Assembly (NCBI GenBank): GCA_030647705.1
Contig: JAUSJJ010000067.1
Coordinates: forward strand, 1 to 8,165
DNA: 8,165 bases
Origin: Dehalococcoidia bacterium
Lineage (GTDB): Bacteria; Chloroflexota; Dehalococcoidia; JAUSJJ01
Direction: 5' to 3'
A program made the position numbers and the translations under genes. Shown in pieces: positions 1-5,612 of the stretch. Numbering within the stretch: the first letter of the stretch is position 1; the number at the start of each line of letters is the position of its first letter. The notes beneath the pieces are model-generated. The model was not told where the DNA came from. It did not search any database and saw only the letters and a list, made by a program, of their open reading frames with translations.

Positions 1-997
1 ACGTCCCAACAATGGTGTACACGTTCGTGGGATTCTGGGACGTGCTGTCGGTTGACGGCGTCGTAGTGTTGAAGTCCCAGTCCCATGACGTTGGCGAGCC
101 GGTGGAGGTATCGGTGAAGTTCACCGTCTCACCGGCGGCCACGGTCGTTGTCCCGCTCACAGCGCCTGCCGCCGTGAAGTTGGCCGTGGGCGTCACCAGC
201 ACGGTGACGGTAGCCCCGGTCAAGGCGCCGGTGACCGCTCCTTCTCCGAAGGCGGCGGTCGTAGCGCGCAGCGAGTCCTGGGCTGCCGTGCTGAACGTGA
301 CAGGACTGTTGGCGGCCCCGGCGATCCCGTGGAACGTGATCGTGGCCAAGTTAAACGCCGTGTTCGGCATGGTGCCGGATAGTTTCGCGCCGGAGAAGTC
401 GGCATAGCCCAGCGTATTGTCAAAGGAGTTGGCCATTTCGACAGGTAGAGTCGTCGATGCTTGAACTATCGAGTCTACCTGGAGCACTGCCGGGTTGAAA
501 TTGACGAAGGCATCGATGGCCGATACTGCTTGTCCAGTTGAAGGCGTCACACCAATGACGACGGTGAAGGTGTTTCCGCTGACCACAGTCTGGCTGGCAG
601 GGGACAGCGCCAGGTTCACCGTGTGGGACATGGATGCCAGTACGGTTATGTAGTTTGTCTTCGTGGTTGTATGTGACCCGCTGGCATTGGTCGCAGTCAG
701 TGCCACAGTGTAGGTTCCGGCGCTAGCGTAGACATGTGTGGGGCTTTGCGTTGTCCCCGCAGGAGTGCCATCGCCGAAATTCCACGACCAGCTTGTGGGA
801 ACGTTGGTTGACGTGTCGGTAAAGTTCACCGTCTCACCGGCACCGATGGTCTGGGTGCCGGTCAAGGCACCAATGCCAGTGAAGTTGGCCACCGGAACGG
901 CGGCCAGCGCCGGCACGGTGACGGCCAGCAGTGCGCCCACGGTCAGGGTCAATATCAAGGCGATTCTGAAGATGATACCGGGTGTAGAGGCCTTCAT
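1..997 (-). CDS. Secreted PKD-domain / cohesin-like protein, 3'-truncated by window edge
   Basis: The frame is open from ATG at 997 to the window edge, giving 332 visible residues with no stop; the C-terminus lies outside. The start is supported by AAAGGAG at 1004-1010, six bases upstream. Residues 1-32 form a signal peptide: basic MK..R region, hydrophobic core and an ALA-A cleavage site, so the product is exported. Residues about 34-120 are a PKD domain with the W-S-W-NFGDG core (70-77) and the HVYASAGTYTV strand. Residues about 123-268 resemble a cohesin-type beta sandwich (VNLALSPASQTVVSGNTF, then a FVNFNPAVLQV strand). A second PKD domain starts near 269 with a WDWDFN core (315-320). PKD and cohesin folds are non-catalytic adhesion or scaffolding modules; the ligand cannot be told. 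It is separated from coaBC by about 480 nt, so it is probably its own transcription unit. The domain calls rest on motif recognition, the cohesin one least securely. Confidence 0.85.
   Translation of the reverse strand, partial: MKASTPGIIFRIALILTLTVGALLAVTVPALAAVPVANFTGIGALTGTQTIGAGETVNFTDTSTNVPTSWSWNFGDGTPAGTTQSPTHVYASAGTYTVALTATNASGSHTTTKTNYITVLASMSHTVNLALSPASQTVVSGNTFTVVIGVTPSTGQAVSAIDAFVNFNPAVLQVDSIVQASTTLPVEMANSFDNTLGYADFSGAKLSGTMPNTAFNLATITFHGIAGAANSPVTFSTAAQDSLRATTAAFGEGAVTGALTGATVTVLVTPTANFTAAGAVSGTTTVAAGETVNFTDTSTGSPTSWDWDFNTTTPSTDSTSQNPTNVYTIVGT
111..136. repeat. PKD-encoding direct repeat, copy 2 (partner at 816-841)
   Basis: These 26 bases match 816-841 with one mismatch. Both encode the GAGETVNFTD / AAGETVNFTD strand at the start of a PKD domain. 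The near identity at DNA level suggests domain duplication within the gene, or recent recombination between the two domains. Confidence 0.7.
816..841. repeat. PKD-encoding direct repeat, copy 1 (partner at 111-136)
   Basis: This is the first PKD domain's copy of the 26-base repeat described at 111-136. It encodes the GAGETVNFTD strand (residues about 52-61 of the secreted protein). Confidence 0.7.
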
Positions 998-1025
998 GAT
1001 GAGCTCCTTTCAGGGTTAGGGTACT

Positions 1026-1054
1026 ACTATAGATGCTATTCGAACTATACTAAA
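1026..1054 (-). promoter_or_regulatory. Possible promoter of the PKD protein gene
   Basis: On the minus strand TTTAGT (1049-1054) is followed by a 17-nt spacer and TATAGT (1026-1031), about 28 nt before the start codon at 997. The -10 hexamer matches the consensus at five of six positions; the -35 matches only three. A second TATAGT (1044-1049) lies 18 nt upstream without a good -35. This short AT-rich patch sits between the 20-bp tandem repeat and the gene. The prediction is weak. Confidence 0.25.
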
Positions 1055-1110
1055 GGGTTATTGTCTTTTGGCTTCTCCCGGGTTCTTTTCCCAACCATGA
1101 GACGATATCA

Positions 1111-1150
1111 TTGTACCACAGGTGTAAAGATTGTACCACAGGTGTAAAGA
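1111..1150. repeat. Perfect 20-bp tandem duplication
   Basis: The unit TTGTACCACAGGTGTAAAGA occurs twice head to tail with no mismatch (1111-1130 and 1131-1150). Read on the minus strand each unit carries TTTACA and TACAAT, close to -35 and -10 hexamers, but 7 nt apart within a unit and 27 nt apart across units, so neither spacing makes a normal promoter. A 20-bp period places the units on nearly the same helix face, which would suit a repressor or activator site. Repeated ends are also typical of some insertion sequences such as the IS21 family, but no transposase or second end is present. It lies 114 nt upstream of the PKD protein start. Confidence 0.85.
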
Positions 1151-1170
1151 CGGCAGGTTAATAAGCCGTA

Positions 1171-1187
1171 AAAAAGCCACCCTTTTT
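1171..1187 (-). terminator. Weak terminator-like hairpin
   Basis: A six-pair stem of five A-T pairs and one G-C pair closes a 5-nt loop, followed on the minus strand by T residues. A second hairpin with five stem pairs (1206-1210 with 1219-1223) lies just before it in that direction. It could end the coaX-coaBC transcript before the PKD gene. The stem is too AT-rich for a confident call. Confidence 0.25.
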
Positions 1188-1238
1188 CCTGACAATTCCC
1201 TGACAGCCGTCGAATGGAACGGCCTCTCACGGGTCATA

Positions 1239-1288
1239 GCTGCGCAGCGCGGCCCCTTCCCGAAAGGCGGGACCGGCCGCTGTGCAGC
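1239..1288. other. Imperfect ~50-nt inverted repeat (hairpin)
   Basis: The outer stem pairs 1239-1247 with 1280-1288 (nine pairs, one a G-T pair on one strand). After a 2-nt bulge, 1250-1254 pairs with 1275-1279, and within the loop CCTT (1255-1258) can pair with AAGG (1264-1267). It lies 188 nt beyond the coaBC stop. No T tract follows closely on either strand, so it does not look like a simple terminator. It could be a transcript-end structure, a processing site or a small-RNA element; nothing in the sequence decides. Confidence 0.5.
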
Positions 1289-1475
1289 GCAGGCGCCTAT
1301 TTCGATTAGACAGGATAAAGAGTATCCGAAGTGACTTCAACGGCGCTCATACGCAGTCCGTTTGGGGGGAAAACCCGTATCATCTTGAGGGAAAACATGC
1401 AGATGGCGAAGCGGGAGCATTCACACCGGCTGCACAGAGTGAGGCGGAGGCAGCCGCGAGGCCGGTATCCAGGCC

Positions 1476-2669
1476 CTAGCCTTTCCTAGGCAGCAGCGCC
1501 GCCACCCGGTCGAGCAGCCTTTCAGCGACCTCGGTCTTGGGCAGCAACGGCAGCTCTTCGGCTCTGCCTTTTCGGTCGAGTATGACCACCTTGTTGGTGT
1601 CCTCGCCGAAGCCGGCGCCGGGCGCCGTGATGTCGTTGGCGACGATGAGATCGAGTTTCTTGCGGCGGAGCTTGTCCCTGGCGTTCTCCAGCAGGTTCTC
1701 GCTTTCGGCGGCAAATCCGACCCGGAGGAAGCTCCCCCGGACTTCGGAGAGGATATCGGGGTTCCGCACCAGCTCGATGGTTAGTCTGGCGGCGGTCTTC
1801 TTGATCTTCCGTTCCGACGCCGCCCTGGGCCGGTAGTCCGCCACTGCCGCCGCCATGATCAAGGCGTCTGCGCCCTTCACCGCCTGTGCGGTTGCAGCGT
1901 GCATCTGGAGGGCGGTCTCCACCGGGACCAGCTTGATCCCCATCGGCGCGCGCAGGCTGGCAGCGGCGCTCACCAGCGTCACCTCTGCCCCCCGGTCGCG
2001 GGCGGCCTCGGCAATGGCATAACCCATCTTGCCGGAGGAACGGTTGGTGACGCAGCGCACCGGATCGATGGACTCCTGGGTGCCGCCGGCGCTTACCACG
2101 ATCTTCCGGCCCGCCAGATCGCCTTTCCTCCCCAGTACCTGGGAGACGGTGTCGAGGATATCCTGAAGCTCCGCAAGGCGTCCCGAGCCGATGGTCTCGC
2201 AGGCCAGCCTGCCATAGCCGGGCCCCACGACGACGAATCCGCGCGCGCGCAGCTTCGCCAGGTTGTCCTGGGTGACCTGGTTCTCCCACATGTTGACGTT
2301 CATCGCCGGAGCCAGCACCACCGGGGCTTTGGTGGCAAGGATAGTGGAAGTGAGCATCTCATCGGCGATGCCGCAGGAGATCTTGGCGATGATGTCGGCG
2401 GTTGCTGGCGCGACCACTATCACTTCGGCCTTCTCGGCGAGGGCAACGTGCTCCACGCTGAGCTCCGATGCCGGGTCGAACATATCGGTGACCACCGGGC
2501 GGTGGGTCAGGCTGCGGAAAGAAAGCGGAGTGACGAACTCCCGGGCGGCCCTGGTCATTATCACATCGACCTCGGCGCAGGCCTGGGTCAGCTTGCTGGC
2601 CAGGTCCACCGCCTTGAATGCGGCGATGCTACCGGTTACCCCCAGCACAATCTTCTTGCCCTTGAGCAT
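1476..2669 (-). CDS. coaBC: Bifunctional phosphopantothenoylcysteine decarboxylase / phosphopantothenate-cysteine ligase
   Basis: This 397-residue cytosolic enzyme joins 4'-phosphopantothenate to cysteine (CoaB) and decarboxylates the product to 4'-phosphopantetheine (CoaC), the middle steps of CoA synthesis. The N-terminal FMN-binding CoaC half shows GVTGSIAAFKA (10-20), a His at 74 in the SVEH position of the catalytic base, PAMNVNMW (121-128) and the catalytic-loop Cys157 in ACETIGSGRL. The CoaB half starts near 187 with SAGGTQESIDPVR (193-205), NRSSGKMGYA (209-218), a KIKK segment (288-291) and AND (344-346). Length and domain order are normal for a fused CoaBC. ATG at 2669 is preceded by GGAG on the coding strand about 8 nt upstream. 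The first 41 nt overlap the coaX 3' end, which implies cotranscription and probable translational coupling. It appears intact. Confidence 0.97.
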   Translation of the reverse strand: MLKGKKIVLGVTGSIAAFKAVDLASKLTQACAEVDVIMTRAAREFVTPLSFRSLTHRPVVTDMFDPASELSVEHVALAEKAEVIVVAPATADIIAKISCGIADEMLTSTILATKAPVVLAPAMNVNMWENQVTQDNLAKLRARGFVVVGPGYGRLACETIGSGRLAELQDILDTVSQVLGRKGDLAGRKIVVSAGGTQESIDPVRCVTNRSSGKMGYAIAEAARDRGAEVTLVSAAASLRAPMGIKLVPVETALQMHAATAQAVKGADALIMAAAVADYRPRAASERKIKKTAARLTIELVRNPDILSEVRGSFLRVGFAAESENLLENARDKLRRKKLDLIVANDITAPGAGFGEDTNKVVILDRKGRAEELPLLPKTEVAERLLDRVAALLPRKG

Positions 2670-3471
2670 GTTTCTTCTCCGAATCAGCGGCCGGCTGCGC
2701 AGGATTGGCCTGGTTGATCTCGTAGACGAGTTTCAGGCCGACCAGCGTCAGATCAGGGGCGATCTTCTCGATCACCTTGGTTTCTCTTGCGATGAGTTCG
2801 GCCAGGCCGCCGGTGGCGATGACCTTGGCGCTGCCGCCGAGCTCCTGCTTGATGCGGGCCACAATGCCCTCGACCAGACCGACGTAGCCGAACACTATCC
2901 CCGACTGCATCGCGCTTACGGTGTTCTTCCCGATGGCGTGTCTGGGCCGCACCAGCTCCACCTGGGGCAGCTTGGCGGTGTTCTTGTACAAAGCTTCCGC
3001 CGCGATGCCGACGCCAGGCGCAATGGCCCCGCCCAGGTAGTCGCCGTCCTTGGAGACGACATCGAAGGTGGTAGCCGTGCCCAGATCGATGACGATCAGT
3101 GGCCCGCCATACATCCGGTGGGCGGCCATGGCGTTGACCACACGGTCGGCGCCGACCTCCCTGGGGTTGTCCATGCAGATGCGGACGCCCGTCTTGATCC
3201 CTGCGCCCACCACCAAGGGCGCTATCTTGAAATACTTCTGGCAGAGCTCCTCGAAGATGGGCACGAGTGATGGCACCACGCTGCAGAGGATGGCAGCCTT
3301 GATATCGGCGAGGTTTATCCGCTCCTGCGCGAGCAAACCCAGCAGCAGCACTGCGTATTCGTCGGCCAGGTTATCGGTATCGGTGGCCACGCGCCAGGTG
3401 GCGCGAAGCCTGTCGCCCTCGAACACGCCAATGGCGACTTTGGTGTTTCCCACGTCAATCGCTAGGAGCAT
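2629..3471 (-). CDS. coaX: Type III pantothenate kinase
   Basis: This 280-residue cytosolic kinase phosphorylates pantothenate, the first committed step of CoA synthesis. Seen motifs are DVGNTK (6-11), the ATP-phosphate loop of the ASKHA fold; NPREVGADR (102-110), with Asp109 at the catalytic position; DLGTATTFD (129-137); GGAIAPG (147-153) and the C-terminal GLKLVYE (245-251). Type III kinases as a family need a monovalent cation and are not feedback-inhibited by CoA. The open frame extends 77 codons further upstream, but MLLAIDVGNT is where the family starts and AGGAG sits 4 nt before that ATG, so I chose it. After about residue 252 there is a hydrophilic tail of nearly 30 residues, not part of the usual fold, whose last 41 nt overlap the coaBC start. 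The gene begins 100 nt after larC and may have its own promoter. Confidence 0.96.
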   Translation of the reverse strand: MLLAIDVGNTKVAIGVFEGDRLRATWRVATDTDNLADEYAVLLLGLLAQERINLADIKAAILCSVVPSLVPIFEELCQKYFKIAPLVVGAGIKTGVRICMDNPREVGADRVVNAMAAHRMYGGPLIVIDLGTATTFDVVSKDGDYLGGAIAPGVGIAAEALYKNTAKLPQVELVRPRHAIGKNTVSAMQSGIVFGYVGLVEGIVARIKQELGGSAKVIATGGLAELIARETKVIEKIAPDLTLVGLKLVYEINQANPAQPAADSEKKHAQGQEDCAGGNR

Positions 3472-3529
3472 ATGACTCCTCTCTCTGGTCTGTTCGACGC
3501 TCGTTCCGATTCTCTCCGCCAGGCAGCTT

Positions 3530-3567
3530 CGGTTCCGACATAATGATAACGGAAACGGGGGATGCAA
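3530..3567 (-). promoter_or_regulatory. Possible promoter with overlapping inverted repeat upstream of coaX
   Basis: In the 100-nt gap between larC and coaX the minus strand has TTGCAT (3562-3567), a 16-nt spacer and CATTAT (3540-3545); these are weak -35/-10 matches (three and four of six). Overlapping this, an eight-base arm at 3530-3537 pairs with 3550-3557 with one mismatch around a 12-nt AT-rich loop. That arrangement could be an operator or a weak terminator for the larC transcript. There is no T tract after the stem, so an operator reading fits slightly better. Neither is secure. Confidence 0.25.
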
Positions 3568-3571
3568 GCAA

Positions 3572-4750
3572 CTAGGGCAGAAGCTTCGCTCGCGCCTCTT
3601 CGTTGAGCAGGCGATAGACGTGTTGCAGAGGCAATCCCTTCTGCAGGGCCAGCTTGCGGCAGACCTCGTATTCAGGGGAGATGTCCAGGACTTCCCCGCC
3701 AATGCGTTTCACTTTCACTGAGGCGGGTCCAAGGCTGGACTCAAACTCCACGGCCTCCCTTTCTATCTCGTGTCGCTGCACCGGCTGCGTGCGGATGCCC
3801 AGGGTGGGCGTCTCCCTGAAGATGGTCTCCGCCATTCTGGCCTGCAGCGGAGCAGCCGCCAACACGCTGAGCATCACTGCCGGCCGGTTCTTCTTCATCT
3901 GGATGGGGGTGAACCAGACGTCGGCGGCGCCCTGTTCCAGCAGGCGCTCCATGACATAGCCGGACACCTCGGGGCTCATGTCGTCGATGTTGGTTTGAAG
4001 CAGCACAAGCTCCGGCGCGTCGGGAGCAATCGTTTCGCCGATCCAGACCCTGAGCAGGTTCGGCAGGTGAGGCAAGTCCCGGGCGCCGGCCCCGTAGCCG
4101 ACCTTGTGCAGGGTGAACCGGGGACGCTCGAAAGCGGCGAGGGTAGTGAAGATAGCGGCCGCGGTGGGTGTGAGCACCTCGCCCTCCTCGGAAGCGCCGG
4201 CGCGAAACGGCGCCTGGGCCATGCGGACGAGCTCAAGCGTGGCCGGTGCAGGGACAGGGAGCGTTCCGTGGCTCGACCTCACCGACCCGCCGCCGCCCGG
4301 CAGGGCTGAGCAGAAGCATGACTCGACTCCCAGCAGGTGCAGCCCGGCTACGGCGCCCACGATATCCACGATGGCATCCACGGCGCCAACCTCATGGAAG
4401 TGCACTGCTTCGGCGGCGATGCCGTGGACTCTGGCCTCCGCACTGGCCAGCCTGCTGAAGACCTCAGCGCTCCGCTGTTTCACCCCTTCGGGGAGCGAAC
4501 TGGAAGAAATGAGATGGAGGATATCGCTGAGGCGCCGGTCCTGCGTCGGGTGGTCATCCACGGATACCACCACCCTGGTTCCGGCCAGCCCGTTCCTGGT
4601 CTCACGCGTCGAGGAGACCTGGTATCCAGTGAGGGATAGCTTCGCCAGCTCCGCAGTCAGGGCTTCCAGGGGCAGCCCGGCATCCACCAGAGCCCCCAGG
4701 ACCATATCGCCTCCGGCCCCGGCGAAGCAATCGAAATAGGCGATTATCAA
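3572..4750 (-). CDS. larC: Nickel insertase of nickel-pincer cofactor synthesis, LarC (unsplit)
   Basis: LarC inserts nickel into pyridinium-3,5-bisthiocarboxylic acid mononucleotide in a CTP-dependent reaction, the last step in making the cofactor of lactate racemase and relatives. The 392-residue product has the N-terminal IIAYFDCFAGAGGDM signature, HFHEVGAVDAIVDIVG (117-132), a Gly-rich turn with SSHGTLPVPAPAT (159-171), and the LarC2-type QTNIDDMSPE (252-261), so both halves seen as separate genes in Lactobacillus plantarum are in one frame. An ATG farther upstream lies inside larE, and the residues before IIAYF are not LarC-like. The TTG at 4750 is therefore the likely start; it overlaps the larE stop codon as TTGA, with only a weak GGGAAG ribosome site. 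That indicates translational coupling and fixed co-expression with larE. It appears intact. Confidence 0.95.
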   Translation of the reverse strand: MIIAYFDCFAGAGGDMVLGALVDAGLPLEALTAELAKLSLTGYQVSSTRETRNGLAGTRVVVSVDDHPTQDRRLSDILHLISSSSLPEGVKQRSAEVFSRLASAEARVHGIAAEAVHFHEVGAVDAIVDIVGAVAGLHLLGVESCFCSALPGGGGSVRSSHGTLPVPAPATLELVRMAQAPFRAGASEEGEVLTPTAAAIFTTLAAFERPRFTLHKVGYGAGARDLPHLPNLLRVWIGETIAPDAPELVLLQTNIDDMSPEVSGYVMERLLEQGAADVWFTPIQMKKNRPAVMLSVLAAAPLQARMAETIFRETPTLGIRTQPVQRHEIEREAVEFESSLGPASVKVKRIGGEVLDISPEYEVCRKLALQKGLPLQHVYRLLNEEARAKLLP

Positions 4751-5565
4751 CTCGTCTTCCCAAGCACTTCGTTCATGCTGCCGGTCCGGTACCCTGCCAG
4801 GTCGATCGTGACATAGGCGTAGCCGAGCGCACGCAGCTTTTCGACGACCTCTGCACGTTTTCCTGCTTCCAGGAGAAACGGGATATCTCTGGCCTCGACC
4901 TCGATGCGGGCGATGTCTTCGTGGTGTCGCACGCGCACCTGTTTCAGGCCGAGGCCCCTCAGGTAGCTTTCGGCCCGGAAGACCCGCTCCAGACGCTCCG
5001 GAGTGATCGAGGTACCGTAGGGAATTCTGGAAGACAGGCACGCCATGGAAGGCTTGTCCCAGGTGGGCAGACCGCGCTTGCGGGAAAGCTCCCGGATATC
5101 GCTCTTGGTCAGGCCTGCTTCCAGCAGCGGGCTTCTGACCTCCAGCTCCGAGGCTGCTTTTCTGCCGGGGCGGTAATCGCTCACGTCATCGGAATTGGAG
5201 CCGTCGGCCACCCAGGCCAGCCCCTCGTTTTCTGCCACGCTGCGCAGCTTGCCGAACAGCTCCTGCTTGCAGTAGTAGCAGCGGTTAGGGTCGTTGGCCA
5301 CGAACGCCGGGTCTTCCATCTCGTCAGTGTGGAGCACCATAAAGCTGGCGCCAATGCTCCTGGCGAACTTCTGGGCGGCCTCGGTCTCCTCCTCGGGATA
5401 AGTGTCCGAGGTGGCGATGGCTGCGATTGCCTTCGGGCCCAGGACATCGTGGGCCACGGAGAGAAGCAAGGTACTGTCTACGCCTCCGGAGTAGGCTACC
5501 AGAACAGAACCCATCTCCCGGAGTATGTCTTCAAGTCTGGCCAGTTTTGTCGGTGTGTCTGTCAT
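4747..5565 (-). CDS. larE: ATP-dependent sacrificial sulfur transferase LarE
   Basis: LarE adenylates the carboxylates of pyridinium-3,5-biscarboxylic acid mononucleotide and supplies the two sulfurs of the nickel-pincer ligand. The 272-residue product has the PP-loop SGGVDST (26-32) for ATP, NRCYYCK (94-100) with Cys96 and Cys99, SDYRPGRKA (129-137), and KPSMACLSSR (171-180) with Cys176. In the L. plantarum enzyme Cys176 is the consumed sulfur donor; some other LarE proteins hold three Cys and a [4Fe-4S] cluster, and the CxxC here hints at that type. The open frame runs far upstream over the MFS gene end, but MTDTPTK at 5565 matches the family start and length. No Shine-Dalgarno is evident there, and GATAAT lies immediately before the ATG. 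It follows the MFS gene by 47 nt and couples to larC. LarB and LarA are not in the window. Confidence 0.95.
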   Translation of the reverse strand: MTDTPTKLARLEDILREMGSVLVAYSGGVDSTLLLSVAHDVLGPKAIAAIATSDTYPEEETEAAQKFARSIGASFMVLHTDEMEDPAFVANDPNRCYYCKQELFGKLRSVAENEGLAWVADGSNSDDVSDYRPGRKAASELEVRSPLLEAGLTKSDIRELSRKRGLPTWDKPSMACLSSRIPYGTSITPERLERVFRAESYLRGLGLKQVRVRHHEDIARIEVEARDIPFLLEAGKRAEVVEKLRALGYAYVTIDLAGYRTGSMNEVLGKTS

Positions 5566-5612
5566 ATTATCAAGGTTAGCACAACGACCTGGCGGAGGCA
5601 AACGACGCTTCG

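Larger units (their letters stand above)
998..1475. other. Noncoding stretch between coaBC and the PKD protein gene
   Basis: About 480 nt lie between the coaBC stop codon (1476-1478) and the PKD protein start codon (997). No open frame here has a credible start, ribosome site and protein-like composition; those present are under 70 codons and rich in Arg and Gly. The stretch holds a ~50-nt imperfect hairpin (1239-1288), a small hairpin (1206-1223), an A/T-stemmed hairpin (1171-1187), a spaced direct repeat CCTGACA (1188-1194 and 1199-1205) and a perfect 20-bp tandem duplication (1111-1150). The part from 1290 to 1475 shows nothing I can name. No riboswitch or tRNA fold was recognised. Confidence 0.6.

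Noticed and set aside
12..407. Valine-rich plus-strand open frame at the window start
   Set aside because: It is the complement of the PKD/cohesin gene, whose signal peptide, ribosome site and PKD motifs make the minus strand the coding one.
738..1019. 93-codon plus-strand open frame
   Set aside because: It is antisense to the signal peptide and first PKD domain of the minus-strand gene.
1111..1150. CRISPR array
   Set aside because: The two copies adjoin with no spacer between them and no cas gene is present.
1188..1205. Spaced direct repeat CCTGACA as an operator
   Set aside because: Seven bases repeated once at 11-bp spacing is too short to support a site.
1131..1479. Two short plus-strand open frames (67 and 65 codons) in the noncoding gap
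   Set aside because: They overlap each other in different frames, span the hairpin, lack ribosome sites and have no protein-like composition.
1899..2717. 272-codon plus-strand open frame rich in His, Gly and Asp
   Set aside because: It is the antisense shadow of coaBC, with biased composition and no ribosome site.
2263..3270. 335-codon plus-strand open frame opposite coaBC and coaX
   Set aside because: It lies wholly antisense to two well-identified enzymes; its product has no recognisable motif and its openness is expected from GC-rich codon usage on the other strand.
4751..5041. Longer LarC starting inside larE
   Set aside because: The extra residues are Arg-rich shadow of larE; LarC homology begins exactly at the TTG at 4750.
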